Shown piece after piece: positions 1-11,847 of a DNA stretch of 64,000 bases (its first letter is position 1; each line of letters starts with the position of its first letter). The notes below the pieces were generated by a model. It worked only from the letters and a program-made list of their open reading frames with translations, was not told the DNA's origin and made no database searches. The position numbers and the translations under genes were made by a program. The stretch spans positions 27,438 to 91,437 of the forward strand of contig JBBHKE010002250.1 in assembly GCA_037447655.1 (NCBI GenBank). Reading direction: 5' to 3'. Source of the DNA: Zygnema cylindricum. Taxonomy: Eukaryota > Streptophyta > Zygnematophyceae > Zygnematales > Zygnemataceae.

Positions 1-1463
1 GTTTGTGTAAGTAAGGTAACAATTCCTGTTAGAGCTAGCATTCGTGTAATTTAGATAACAATTCTTGTTAACGCAAACAGGTTGTATAAGTTAGGTAACA
101 ATTCCTCTTAGCGCTAGCAGTTCTTGTAATTTAGATAACAATTCTTGTTAACGCTAACAGTTTGTGTAAATTAGATAACAATTCCTGTTAGCGCAAACTG
201 TTTTTGTAATTTAGATAACTATACCTGTTAGGGATAACAATTATTGTTAGCGCTAATAGTTTGTGTAAGTTAGGTAACAATTAGTATTAGCGCTAAAAAT
301 TTGTTTAAGTTAGGTAACAATTCTTGTTAGCGCTAACAAATTGTGTAATTTAGGTAACAATTCCTCTTATCTGTTTGTGTAAGTATGACAACAATTCCTG
401 TTAGCGTTAAAATTCTTGTTAGTGCTAACATTTTGTGTAATTTAGATAACTATTCCTATTAGCGCTAGCAGTTCGTGTTATTTAGATAACAATTCTTGTT
501 AGCGCTAACAGTTTGTGTAAGTAAGGTTACAATTCTTATTAGCGCTTAGAGTTTGTGTAAGTAAGGTAACAAATCCAGTTAGCACTAACATTTTGTGTAA
601 CTAAGGTAACAATTCTTGTTAGCACTATTAGTTTGTGTAATTTAGATAACAATTCCTTTTAGCGCTAAGAGTTTTTCTAATTTAGATAACAATTCATGTT
701 AGCGATAACAATTCATGTTAACGCTAACAGTTTGTGTAAGTTAGGTAACAATATTTGTTAGCGCTAATAGTTTGTGTAAGTTAGGTAACAACTCCTGTTA
801 GCGATAACAGTTTGTGTAAGATAGGTAACAATTCCTGTTAGCGCAAACTGTGTTGTAATTTAGATAACAATCCTGTTAGGGATAACAATTTTTGTTAGCG
901 CTAATAGTTTGTGTAAGTTAGGTAACAATTCCTGTTAGCGCTAACATTTTGTGTTAGTTAGGTAACAATTCCAGTTAGCGCTAACATTTTCTGTAAGTTA
1001 GGTAACATTTCCTATTAGCGCTAACAGTTTGTGTAATTTAGATAACAATTCCTGTTAGCGCAAAGTGTTTGTGTAATTTAGATAACAATTCCTGTTAGGG
1101 ATAACAATTCTTGTTAGCGTTATTAGTTTGTGTAAGTTAGGTAACAATTCCTGTTAGCGCTAACAATTTGTGTAAGTTAGGTAACAATTCTTGTTAGAAA
1201 TAACAGTTTGTGTATATTAGGTAACATTTCCTCTTAGCGCTAACAGTTTGTGTAAGTAAGGTAACACTTCTTGTTAGCGCTATCTGTTTGTGTAAGTAAG
1301 GTAACACTTCCTGTTGGCGCTAACAGTTTGTGTAATTTAGATAACAATTCATGTTAGCGATAACAATTCCTGTTAACGCTAACAGTTTGTGTAAGTTAGG
1401 TAACAATTCCTGTTAGCGCTAACAGTTTGTGTAAATTGGTCACAATTCCTGTTAGCGCTAACA

Positions 1464-1920
1464 GTTTGTGTAAGTAAGGTAACAATTCCTGTTAGCGCTA
1501 GCATTGTGTAATTTAGATAACAATTCTTGTTAACGCAAACAGGTTGTATAAGTTAGGTAACAATTCCTCTTTGCGCTAGCAGTTCGTGTAATTTAGATAA
1601 CAATTCTTGTTAACGCTAACAGTTTGTGTAAATTAGATAACAATTCCTGTTAGCGCAAACTGTTTTTGTAATTTAGATAACTATACCTGTTAGGGATAAC
1701 AATTATTGTTAGCGCTAATAGTTTGTGTAAGTTAGGTAACAATTAGTATTAGCGCTAAAAATTTGTTTAAGTTAGGTAACAATTCTTGTTAGCGCTAACA
1801 AATTGTGTAATTTAGGTAACAATTCCTCTTATCTGTTTGTGTAAGTATGACAACAATTCCTGTTAGCGTTAAAATTCTTGTTAGTGCTAACATTTTGTGT
1901 AATTTAGATAACTATTCCTG
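1464..1920 (+). repeat. Segmental duplicate of positions 1-455 inside SatA
   Basis: The monomer-variant order of 1-455 recurs here about 1462 bp downstream, including rare variants such as GTAAGTATGACAAC (about 380 and 1842), the GGTTGTATAAG monomer and the ATCTG truncated monomer. Only scattered substitutions and 1-bp indels separate the copies. A block duplication inside the array explains this better than independent monomer drift. Confidence 0.9.
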
Positions 1921-4900
1921 TTAGCGATAACAATTTTTGTTAGCGCTAACAGTTTGTGTAATTCAGGTAACAATTCTTGTTAGCGCTAACAGTTTGTGTA
2001 AGTTATGTAACAATTTGTGTTAGCGGTAACACTTTGTGTAATTTAGATAACAATTCCTGTTAGCGATACCAATACTTGTTAGAGCTAACAATTTGTGTAA
2101 GTTAGGTAACAATTTTTGTTAGCTCTAACAGTTTGTGTAAATTAGGTAACAATTCTTGTTAGCGCTAACTGTTTATGTAAGTAAGGTAATACTTCCTGTT
2201 AGCGCTAACAATTTGTGTAGGTTAGGTAAGAATTCCCGTTAGCGCTAACAGTTTGTGTAAATTAGGTAACAATTTTTGTTAGCGCTAATAGTTTGTGTAA
2301 GTAAAGTAACACTTCCTGTAAGCATTACATTTTATGTAATTTAGGTAACAATTCATGTTAGCGCTTACTGTTTGTGTAAGTTAGGTAACAATTCCTGTTA
2401 GCGCTAAGAGCTTGTGTAATTTAGATGATAATTCTTGTTAGCCTATCACTTTGTGTATGTTAGGTTTATAGTTTGTGTAATTTAGATAACAATTCCTGTT
2501 ACGGCTATCATTTTGAGTAAGTTAGGTAACAATTCTTGTTAGCGAAAACAGGTTATATAAGTTAGGTTACAATTCCTCTTAGCGCTAGCAGTTCGTGTAA
2601 TTTAGATAACAATTCTTGTTAGCGCTAACAGTTTGTGTAAGTTAGGTAACAATTCGTGTTACCGCTAACAGTTTGTGTAAGTTTGGTAACAATTCATGTT
2701 AGTGCTAACAATTTGTGTAAGTTAAGTAACAATTTTTGTTAGCGTTTACAATTCGTGTAAGTAAGGTTACAATTCTTTTTAGCGAAAACAATCTGTATAA
2801 GTTAGGTAACAATTCCTATTAGCGCTAGCAGTTCGTGTAACTAAGGTAACAATTCATGTTAGGGCAAAAAATATGTGTAATTTAGATAACACTTCTTGTT
2901 AGCAAAATTAGTTTGTGAAATTTAGGTTAATAGTTTGTGTAATTTAGATAACAATTCTTGTTAGTGCTAACATTTTGTGTAAATTAGGTAACAATTCTTG
3001 TAAGCGCTAACACTTTGTGAAAGTTTGGTAACAATTCCTGTTAGCGGTAACAGTTTGTGTAAGTTAGGTAACAATTTTTGTAAGCGCTAACAATTTGTGA
3101 AATTTAGATAACAATTCCTGTTAGCGTTACAGTTTATGTAATTCAGGTAACAATTCTTGTTAGCGCAAATAGTTTGTGTAAGTTAGGTAATATTTCTTGT
3201 TAGGGCTAACAGTTTGTGTAATTTAGATAACAATTCCTGTTTGCGCAAACTGTTTGTGTAAGTTTGGTAATTATTCATGTTAGCGCTAACAGTTTGTGTA
3301 AGTTAGGTAACAATTCCTCTTAGCGCTAACAATTGTGTAAATTAGGTTATCAATTCCTGTTAGCGCTAACAGTATGTGTACGTAAAGTAACAATTCCTGT
3401 TAGCGCATACAGTTTGTGTAATTTAGATAACAATTCTTGTTAGCGCTAACATTTTGCAAAAGTAAGGTAACAATTGTTGTTAGCTAAAACAGTTTTTATT
3501 AGTTAGGTAACATTCCTCTTAGCGCTAGCAGTTCGTGTAATTTAGATAACAATTATTGTTAGCACTAACAATTTGTGTAAATTAGGTAACAATTCCTGTT
3601 AGCGCTAATAGTTTGTGTAAGTAAGGTAACAATTCATGTTAGCGTTAGAGTTTATGTAATTTAGGTAACAATTCTTATTAACGCTAACAGTTTGTTGAAG
3701 TTAGGTAACAATTATTGTTAGCTCTAAAAATTTGTGTAAGTTAGGTAACAATTCTTGTTAGCGCTAACAGTTTGTGTGAATTAGGTAACAATTCCTGTTA
3801 GCCCTAACTGTTTGTGTAAGTAAGGTAACAATTCTTGTTAGCGCTAACAGTCTGTATAAGTAAGGTAACAATTCCTGTTAGGGCTAAGAGTTTGTGTAAG
3901 TTAGGTAACATTTCTTGTTAGCCCTAATAGTTTGTGTAAGTTAGGTAACAATTCTTGTTAGCGCTAATAGTTTATGTAAGTAAAGTAACAATTCCTGTTA
4001 GGGCTAACAGTTTGTGTAAGGTAGGTAACAATTCTTGTTAGCGCTATCAGTTTGTGTAAGTTAGGTAAATAGTTTGTGTAATTTAGATAACAATTCCTGT
4101 TAGCGCTAACATTTTGTGTAAGTTAGGTAACAACTACTGTTAGTGCCAACAGTTTGTGTAAGTTAGGTAACAATTTATGTTATCGCTAACAGTTTGTGTA
4201 AGTTAGGTAACAGTTATTGTTAGCACTAACTGTTTGTGTAAGTAAGGTAACAATTCCTGTTAGGGCTAACAGTTTCTGTAATTTAGATAACAATTCTTCT
4301 TAGCGCTATCAATTTGTGTAAGTAAGGTTAATAGTTTGTGTAATCTAGATAACAATTCTTGTTAGCGCTTACATTTTGTGTAAGTTAGGTGACAATTCCT
4401 GTAAGCGCTAATAATTCTTGTTAGTGCTAATAGTTTGTGTGAGTTAGGTAACAATTCCTGTTAGCGTTACAGTTTGTGTAAGTTAAATAACAATTCCTGA
4501 TAGCGCTACAAGTTTGTGTAAGTAAAGTAACTATTCTTGTTAGTGCTTTCAGTTTTTGTAATTTAGATAACAGTTTATGTCAGCGATACCAATTTGTGTA
4601 AGTTAGGTAACAATTCATGTTAACGCTAACAGTTTGTGTAAGTTAGGTAACTATTCTTGTTAGCGCTAACAGCTGGTGTAAGTTAGATAACAATTTTTGT
4701 TAGAGCTAACAGTTTGTGTAAGTTAGGTAACAATTTTTGTTAGCGAAAAGAGTTTGTATAGGTTAGGTATCAATTCCTCTTAGCGCTAGCAGTTTGTGTA
4801 ATTAAGATAAAAATTCTTGTAAGCGTTAACAGTTTGTGTAAGTTAGGTAACAATTCGTGTTACCGCTAACAGTTTGTGTAAATGAGGTAAAAATTCATAT

Positions 4901-5589
4901 TAGCGCTAACACTTTGTGTAATTTAGATAACCATTCCTGTTAGCGCTAACATTTTGTGTAAGTTAGGTAACTATTCTTGTTAGCGAAAAAAATGTGTATA
5001 AGTTAGGTAACAATTCCTCTTAGCACTAGCAGTTTGTGTAATTTAGATAACAATTTCTGTTACCGCTAACGGTTTGTGTAAATTAGGTAACAATTCTTGT
5101 TAGCGCTAACAGTTTGTGTAAGTAAGGTAACAAATCTTGTTAGCGCTAACAATTTGTGTAATTTAGATAACAATTTTTGTTAGCGCAAACAGTTTGTGTA
5201 ATTTAGATAACAATTCCTGTTTGCAATAACAATTCTTGTTAGCGGTAATAGTTTGTGTAAGTTAGGTAACAATTCCTGTTAGCGTTACAGTTTATGTGAA
5301 TTAGGTAACAATTCCTGTTAGCGCTAACAATTTGTGTAAATTAGGTTACAATTCTTGTTAGCGCTAACAGTTTGTGTGAATTAGGTAGCAATTCCAGTTA
5401 GCCCTAACTGTTTGTGTAAGAAAGGTAACAATTCCTGTTAGCGCTAACAGTTTGTGTAAGTAAGGTAACAATTCCAGTTAGGGCTAACAAATGTGTAAGT
5501 TAGGTAAGAATTGTTGTAAGCCCTAATAGTTTGTGTAAGTTAGTTAACAATTCTTGTTAGCGCTAACAGTTTGTGTAAGTAAGGTAACA

Positions 5590-5695
5590 ATTCCTGTTAG
5601 CGCTAACAGTTTGTGTAAGTAAGGTAACAATTCCAGTTAGGGCTAACAAATGTGTAAGTTAGGTAAGAATTGTTGTAAGCCCTAATAGTTTGTGT
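5590..5695 (+). repeat. Local 159-bp-offset SatA duplication
   Basis: The run containing CCAGTTAGGGCTAACAAATG and GAATTGTTGTAAGCCC at 5431-5535 is repeated here at a 159-bp offset, close to four monomers. It is a small-scale example of the unequal exchange that produces the larger blocks. Confidence 0.85.
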
Positions 5696-6078
5696 AAGAT
5701 AGGTAACTATTCTTGTTAGCGCTATCAGTTTGTGTAAGTTAGGTTAATAGTTTGTGTAATTGAGATAACAATTCCTGTTAGCGCTAACATTTTGTGTAAG
5801 TTAGGTAACAATTCTTGTTAGCGCTAAGAGTTTGTGTAAGTTAGGTAACAATTACTGTTAGCGCTAACAGTTTGTGTAAGTTAGGTAACAATTATTGTTA
5901 GCACTAACAGTTTGTGAAAAAAAAGGTAACAATTCTTGTTAGGGCTAACGGTTTGTGTAATTTAGATAACAATTCTTGTTAGCTCTATCAGTTTCTGTAA
6001 GTTAGGTAACAATAACTGTTAGCACTAACTGTTTGTGTAAGTAAGGTAACAATTCATGTTAGGGCTAACAGTTTGTGT

Positions 6079-6940
6079 TATTTAGATAAGAATTCTTCTT
6101 AGCGCTATCAGTTTGTGTAAGTAAGGTTAATAGTTTGTGTAATCTAGATAACAATTCTTGTTAGCGCTTACATTTTGTGTAAGTTAGGTGACAATTCCTG
6201 TAAGCGCTAATAATTCTTGTTAGTGCTAATAGTTTGTGTGAGTTAGGTAACAATTCCTGTTAGCGTTACAGTTTGTGTAAGTTAAATAACAATTCCTGAT
6301 AGCGCTACAAGTTTGTGTAAGTAAAGTAACTATTCTTGTTAGTGCTTTCAGTTTTTGTAATTTAGATAACAGTTTATGTCAGCGATACCAATTTGTGTAA
6401 GTTAGGTAACAATTCATGTTAACGCTAACAGTTTGTGTAAGTTAGGTAACTATTCTTGTTAGCGCTAACAGCTGGTGTAAGTTAGATAACAATTTTTGTT
6501 AGAGCTAACAGTTTGTGTAAGTTAGGTAACAATTTTTGTTAGCGAAAAGAGTTTGTATAGGTTAGGTATCAATTCCTCTTAGCGCTAGCAGTTTGTGTAA
6601 TTAAGATAAAAATTCTTGTAAGCGTTAACAGTTTGTGTAAGTTAGGTAACAATTCGTGTTACCGCTAACAGTTTGTGTAAATGAGGTAAAAATTCATATT
6701 AGCGCTAACAATTTGTGTAATTTAGATAACCATTCCTGTTAGCGCTAACATTTTGTGTAAGTTAGGTAACTATTCTTGTTAGCGAAAAAAATGTGTATAA
6801 GTTAGGTAACAATTCCTCTTAGCACTAGCAGTTCGTGTAATTTAGATAACAATTTCTGTTACCGCTAACGGTTTGTGTAAATTAGGTAACAATTCTTGTT
6901 AGCGCTAACAGTTTGTGTAAGTAAGGTAACAAATCTTGTT
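6079..6940 (+). repeat. Near-identical SatA duplicate of about 4280-5140 (offset 1799 bp)
   Basis: About 860 bp matches 4280-5140 at a constant 1799-bp offset with very few differences (for example ACTTTGTG at about 4918 against AATTTGTG at 6717, and GTTTGTG at 5030 against GTTCGTG at 6830). Shared rare variants include TCTAGATAAC, CAGCTGGTG and GTCAGCGATACC. The identity is far above that of neighbouring monomers, so the duplication is recent. Confidence 0.93.
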
Positions 6941-7277
6941 AGCTCTAACAGTTTGTGTTAGTTAGGTAGCAATCCTTGTTAGCGAAAACAGTCTGTATAA
7001 GTAAGGTTACAATTCATGTGAGCGCTGACAGTTTGTGTAAGTTAGGTAACAATTCCTGTTTGCGCTAACAGTTTGTGTAATTTGGATAACAATTCCTGTT
7101 AGCGCTAATAGTTTGCTTAAGTTAGGTGACAATTCCTGTTAGCGTTACTGTTTTTGTAATTTAGGTAACAATACTTGTTAAAACTAACAGTTTGTAGAAG
7201 TTAGGTAACAATTACTGTTAGTGCTAACAATTTGTGTAAGTTAGGTAACAATTCGTGTTAGCGCTAAGAGTTTGTGT

Positions 7278-8275
7278 TCCAATTCTGTGTCCTCCATCCG
7301 GACCAAAAATTGAGGAAGCCTCTAGGTAGTTTTTGACTTACCCACTTTCAACAAGAGCAACTGCCACCCTAGCAAATAAACAGATAACCTGACTGCACCC
7401 TTGTGCAGTGTGGACTCCGTTGAGTCCACAGCAAAAAGATTCATTGAAAACGCCTAAGTAGGCGATTAATTATGGAGTGGCAAAGATGCCAATATTTATA
7501 CAAGCTTGTATGGAGAGAGGCGGCTACCACCTCAATCCACTAGGTCCTTAACCCTCTCACAACCCATATCTACTGTTGTACGGAACCAATCAGAAGACTG
7601 TATAGTACTGAAAGGTACTACAGCCGATCTACTTTCTGTACGGTCTGTGTACGACAAGGCCATGGAGTGGACGCATGTCTCCTCCGGACTTGTCCTTACG
7701 CTCCCTGCGATTCCAACTTCTTAATGATATATTGCCACGTGTCGCCAAGTCATGTTACATCCGAAAACAGCCAAAGCGCTCATTCCGGGATCTCGGCGAT
7801 GATGTGAGCCGTCGGATCTAAATCGGCTTTAATTCCTAGCCGTTCAAAACAAATATCCGGTACATTTGTTTCATACGCATTTAATTCCCCAACTGGTTTA
7901 TATGTATCCTATTTGTAATTCCGTTAATTGGATTAGTCGTCTATATATTGTTAAAATAGTTGTCGAACCCTATGTATCCTAACGGACTACTACGACAGAT
8001 AAGTAAGGGTTGACGGCTATGCCTCGCCCTACCTGTCGGAGGTTCGAGTCCTGCCGGACTCAACCTTTTTGGTTGAGAGTGACTTAGGTCACTCTTAAGC
8101 CCTGCCTATGGAGCTAAGGCAGCCATGGCTCCACCGCCCTCTCTCTCCTTCAGTGACTGTAACAAGTATGGGGGCTAAAGAGAGAAGGTGGAGGCAGGCT
8201 GCCTCTGCTTTTCTTTTCATTTTTAATTTAATTAAGACCTAGAAAATACCCCCCCTAAATCTAGTGATTTCAACA
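7278..8275 (-). repeat. Element A 3' LTR
   Basis: 998 bp, matching the right-hand copy at 11625-12622 in length and sequence. In element sense it runs from TGTTGAAATC to a terminal TTGGA, where the expected TGCA end has mutated. It carries a sense TATAAATATT box (7491-7500), an inverted CCAAT box (CCAATCAG, about 7587), a G-box core CACGTG (7736-7741) and an antisense B-box hairpin (8018-8070). Confidence 0.93.
8018..8070 (+). other. tRNA-like B-box hairpin antisense in the LTR of element A
   Basis: GGTTGA (8018-8023) pairs with TCAACC (8060-8065) and encloses a perfect Pol III B-box consensus, GGTTCGAGTCC (8041-8051), followed by T5 (8066-8070). The T-run is also the loop of a second 7-bp hairpin (CTCAACC/GGTTGAG, 8059-8077), and a third (GAGTGAC/GTCACTC, 8077-8094) follows. 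No complete tRNA cloverleaf can be drawn. It may be a tRNA-derived relic or a folded element; transcription is not shown. Confidence 0.5.
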
Positions 8276-8283
8276 CTCCCCTT
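8276..8283 (-). other. Polypurine tract of element A
   Basis: In element sense AAGGGGAG lies directly before the 3' LTR (TGTTGAAATC). This is the standard site for plus-strand priming and matches the tract at the same place in B and H. Confidence 0.9.
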
Positions 8284-8288
8284 ATTTT

Positions 8289-9548
8289 CTAGTCTAATTC
8301 TAATTTCTCTTTTAATCCACATTTTTCTCTACGATACTTTAGCTTGGGAGATGGCACATGCTTTGTCATCATATCAGCCACCATTTCCCCATCACTCCTA
8401 TACACCAAATTCACAATTTTATTCTCCATTTTTTCTCTCACAAAGCTTAATCTTGTATCCATATGCTTAGCTTTGAAATGATGTTTTGGATTGGCTGCAA
8501 TTGCAATTGCAACTTGATTATCACAAAACACTTTATGCACTCCCTTCTTTATGTACCCCAATTCTTGCAACAAAGACTTCACCCACATCAGCTCTTTCAC
8601 AGCAGAACAAGAGGCCATGTTCTCAGCCTCCATAGTGGACTGAGCAACAACCTTTTGTTGCTTGCTGCTCCAACAGGAAGCACCTTCCCCCACATACAAT
8701 ACATACCCAGAAGTGCATCTTCTCATAGGTGCATCCCCATAACTGGCATCACTCCAAGTAGTCATGTCAGAGTGCTCCCCTCCCAAATGCAACCATAGAT
8801 CCCTAGTTCCCACCAGGTATCTCATTACTCTCTTGGCTGCCTCCCAGTCACTCTTTCTAGGATCATTAAGACTCCTACTGAGGACTCCAACTGCTGCAGC
8901 TATGTCAGGCCTGGTACAATTCATAAAGTAAATCAAACTTCCTACAACCAGTCTGTAAGGAATAGACTTCATAAACTGCCTCTCGTCTAGACTCATTTGA
9001 TCACCTATTATTATTACTCCTTCTTCTACACTTCCATCACTTACTTTCTTTAAGTCCATGGGAGTGGTACAACTGTTTGCATTCTCCATCTTAAATTTCT
9101 CTAGCATATTTCCTATAGCCTATTTCTGAGTAAGTCTAATTATCCTCTTCCCCCTACCTCTTTCCATTTGAATACCCAGAATATATTTAGCCTCCCCTAA
9201 ATCCTTCATGTCAAATCTTCTTCCCAGCTCTTCCTTCAGCCTATTTATCTTCTCCATAGACTTACTCAATACCAGCAAATCATCCACATAAATTGCAATA
9301 AAAATCACACCATTCTCATCCTGAAGCATATAAATAGAATGGTCAGAACAAATTCGAATATACCCCAGACTGGTAAGGAACTCATCTAGTTTCTTATTCC
9401 AATGTCTGGGGGCCTGCTTTAGTCTATATAAGGACTTTATAAGTTTGCAGACTTTGCTTTCCTCCCCTTCCTCTGCAAAACCTTCTGGTTGCTGCATGAA
9501 GATCTGTTCCTCCAGTTCGCCGTTTAGGAAGGCGGTCTTAATATCCAT
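8289..9548 (-). pseudogene. pol: Element A reverse transcriptase C-half and RNase H
   Basis: Two abutting same-frame segments (9548-9120 and 9107-8289). The first has the RT palm: MDIKTAFLNGELEE, LKQAPRHWNKKLDEF and YVDD at residues 87-90. The second carries the rest of RT and RNase H: SDASYGDAPMRR, SKQQKVVAQSTMEAE (the expected EYMA Tyr is Asn), the CDNQ motif and the terminal MVADMMTKHVPSPKLKYRREKCGL. A TAG at 9120-9122 replaces a Glu codon conserved in relatives, and another TAG just before 9548 replaces the Gln before MDIK. It would have supplied cDNA synthesis and RNA-strand removal in the particle. It is otherwise uninterrupted, which suggests modest age. Confidence 0.9.
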
Positions 9549-9952
9549 CTAATGTATCTTCATGTCTTCCGTTGCTGCTAGACTAAAGAGAATCTTTGCA
9601 GATGGGAATCGAACTACCGGAGGCGAGGTGTCCTCATAATCTATCCCCTCTTTTTGGGCGAAACCTTTTGCCACTAACTGAGCCTTAAATCTCTCAATAG
9701 GTTATCTAGATTCAATTTAACTTTAAATACCCATTTACACCCAATGGGCTTTCTATCTGGAGGAGAGTCCACCATCTCCCAAGTATTTGCCTCCATGATT
9801 GAGGCCATCTCATCATTTATGGCTCTGACCCACCTTTCTTTTCTCCGGACTCTCCATTGCCTCCCAGTATGACTGAGGCTCATCTGGATGGGAAAGCTTT
9901 GTTTTCTTAGTGTATTTGAAGGGATCAAAGGACTTCCATTCATCCATAACAA
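9549..9952 (-). pseudogene. pol: Element A RT N-terminal part and linker, frameshifted
   Basis: The segment at 9952-9674 encodes the start of copia RT ([35 protein letters not shown]). A 1-nt deletion near 9710 throws it out of frame; the remaining RT N-region (VAKGFAQKEGIDYE, VVRFPS) can be read in another frame down to 9549. The PPDRKxIGCKWVFK block is diagnostic for Ty1/copia RT. Upstream, the linker shared with B is shortened. Confidence 0.85.
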
Positions 9953-10016
9953 CTAGATGTTTTACCACAATGATATCTTGTTTAGCTAAGTCATAGACTC
10001 TATATCCCTTGACATC

Positions 10017-11714
10017 CTAATCATATCCCACAAAATATCCCGGTTTCCTTTCAGCATCTAGTTTCCAATTTTTCTTATTTGTGTCAAGGCTGTAAACTTG
10101 ACTACCGAATACTTTTAAGTGAGAGACATTCGGTTTCTTTCCAACCCACCTCTCATAAAGGGTCATTCCTTTAACAGTTGTGGTGAGGACTCTATTCTTA
10201 ATGTAGTTAGCACAGGTCATGGCCTCTGCCCAAAATCTTCTTCCTATTTTCTTATCTGCCAACATGCTGCAGATACTATCTCTCAAAGTCCGGTTTAATC
10301 TCTCAGCTATCCTATTCTGTTCTAGATTATTCGGTACAATTTTCTGATGCTGAACTCCCTGATCTCTCAAATAATCCTCAAACTGGTTAGAATTGTACTC
10401 TCCCCCATTATCACTCCATATTCTCTTAATGGGGGTTCCGTGCAACTTCTCACTCCAGGCTTTGTATTTCTTAAAGTATTTTGGTGTTTCAGACTTTGTT
10501 TTCAAGAAGTAGACTCTAGAATATCTGGACCAATCATCGGTAATTGTCAACATATACCTCTTTCCCCCAATAGAAGGCACTCTTGCTAGTCCCCAGATAT
10601 CTGTGTGGACCAGATCTAGTACTTTCTCACCTCTATATGTGGCAGTTTTGGGAAAGGGAAGTCTGTGAGCCTTACCTTGGGCACAGTCACTACAGTCATC
10701 CATCATCTCATTATCCCCAATCTTAATGCCTTCTACTACACCCAGCTTCTTCATTTCCCTGAGTCGATCAAAATGCACATATCCCAAACGCTTATGGCAG
10801 ATCATCAAGGTTGGAACACCAACATAGTAAGCACTCTTCTTTTCATTTCTCTGGTTAAGCCTAAACATTCCTTGGCTACCCTTATCTGCTGTGAAGTAGA
10901 CTTCATCTCCATACTTAGCTGTAAAGACTCCCTTTCTAGTGAAGGTATCAAAATCCTTGTCATCTAATAAAAAAGTAGACATAAGATTCTTACTCAACTG
11001 AGGAATGCAGAGCACATCTAAGAAGGTGAGAATAGAAGTCTTACCCTCAACTAAGACTTTCAGATCTACCGATCCCAATAGATCTATGGTAACTACTCTC
11101 CCATCCCCATACACTATTTCCACAATAGGGATCTTTCTCAGCTTAGTGAAGAGGTGCCTATCACAACACATATGCATAGATGCACCTGAGTCGATGATCC
11201 ATCCCTCCTTTGGTGCTTCCCGAATGGCTCCAAAGGCACACTTCTGTTTCCAAGGAATCTCTTTCTCCTCTAGATTCTCGTCTAGAAGAAGCTCCCCATC
11301 CTCTTCCTCGGAGGACTTGTCCTCCTCAGTCTTCACACCCAGCGATCCTGGTGCCATGGCAATAGGAGTGAGAGGTGTCTCTTTTCCTTTCCCTTTTTCG
11401 GACACACTGCTGCTCGTATCATCTGTCTCCTCCGTTGGAGCAGATCCTGCTGTAGAAAACCTCACTCCTCCAAAACCTGGTGGAGGTCTTTGAGTTGGAC
11501 GTTTCACTTGTCCACTAACAATACCCCAGTATCGTTTCTCACATAATGCCTCGTCATAATAACTTCCCAGTAAATGAACCCAGATCCGTTGAATATGGGC
11601 ACCATAAAGGGTGGGCCTATAACCTGCAATTTTGTGTCCTCCATCTGGACCGAAAATTGAGGAAGCCTCTAGGTAGTTTTTTACTAAACCACTTTCAACG
11701 AGAGAAACTGCCAC
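10017..11714 (-). pseudogene. gag-pol: Element A Gag remnant-protease-integrase ORF (565 aa)
   Basis: The longest ORF in the window. Residues 1-30 are an out-of-frame reading of the LTR; the true Gag start is the ATG at 11642-11644, shifted by a 1-nt change. Residues 66-150 form a Ser/Glu-rich Gag tail. The capsid core and CCHC knuckle found in B are deleted in frame around residue 124. Protease D-S-G is at residues 176-178. Integrase has HHCC at H307, H314, C341 and C344 and the DD35E triad D372, D435, E471. The C-terminal integrase is cut by a TAG at GYD, where B has GYDE. The fusion could still encode a protease-integrase protein but not a nucleocapsid. Confidence 0.92.
11610..11624 (-). 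other. Half-tRNA (iMet anticodon arm) primer binding site of element A
   Basis: The plus strand reads GGTGGGCCTATAACC, directly abutting the LTR. It matches the anticodon stem-loop of eukaryotic initiator tRNA-Met (GGTGGGCCCATAACC) with one change. A PBS complementary to this internal region, rather than to the tRNA 3' end, is the Drosophila copia/Ty5 half-tRNA type. Confidence 0.85.
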
Positions 11715-11837
11715 CCTAGCAAATAAATAGATAATCAGAATGCATCCCTATGCAGTCTAGACTCCCCTGAGTCCACAGCAAAAAGAATCACTGACAAAGC
11801 CTAACCAGGCGATTAATTATGGAGTGGCAAAGATGCC

Positions 11838-11847
11838 AATATTTATA
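11838..11847 (-). promoter_or_regulatory. TATA box of element A 5' LTR
   Basis: In element sense TATAAATATT. It lies about 213 bp before the LTR end, so transcription would start near 11810 and define R plus U5 of about 185 bp. The same box is at 7491-7500 in the 3' LTR and at 33480-33488 in the solo LTR inside B. Confidence 0.7.

Larger units (their letters stand above)
1..7277. repeat. SatA satellite array, block 1
   Basis: Tandem array of an AT-rich 40-bp monomer. Each monomer reads roughly TTTGTGTAAGTTAGGTAACA followed by ATTCCTGTTAGCGCTAACAG; the second half holds the 12-bp palindrome GTTAGCGCTAAC. Monomer classes differ by extra 20-22 bp segments (a second AACAATTCTTGTTAGCG half, or GTTAATAGTTTGTGTAATTT), by GCGTTACAG variants and by TAAGTTAGG, TAATTTAGA or TAAGTAAGG spacers. 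No gene is visible and short ORFs here are chance. The array ends at the TSD of element A. A centromeric or pericentromeric location is inferred from the satellite-plus-copia composition, not shown. Confidence 0.97.

Noticed and set aside
1-7277. CRISPR array (regular short repeats)
   Set aside because: Repeats are contiguous 40-bp degenerate monomers without unique spacers, in a copia-bearing eukaryotic context.
7286-7290. Placing LTR ends of A/B at TGTGTCCTCC
   Set aside because: The next 8 bp (TGAAATTC or similar) are shared by both LTR copies, and only the outer border gives TSD-like flanks and a PBS that starts directly at GGTTAT.
7506-7724. Small ORFs within LTRs (for example 7506-7724, 12037-12231, 33044-33429)
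   Set aside because: Low-complexity translations of LTR regulatory sequence, not conserved in frame between LTR copies.
8041-8051. B-box GGTTCGAGTCC as part of a genuine tRNA gene
   Set aside because: No anticodon arm, D-arm or 7-bp acceptor stem of correct spacing can be drawn, and it recurs at the same place in every A-type LTR. Kept only as a tRNA-like LTR motif.
8264-8798. Plus-strand ORFs opposite RT/RNase H of A, B and I
   Set aside because: They lie wholly antisense to strong pol similarity and show no protein features of their own.
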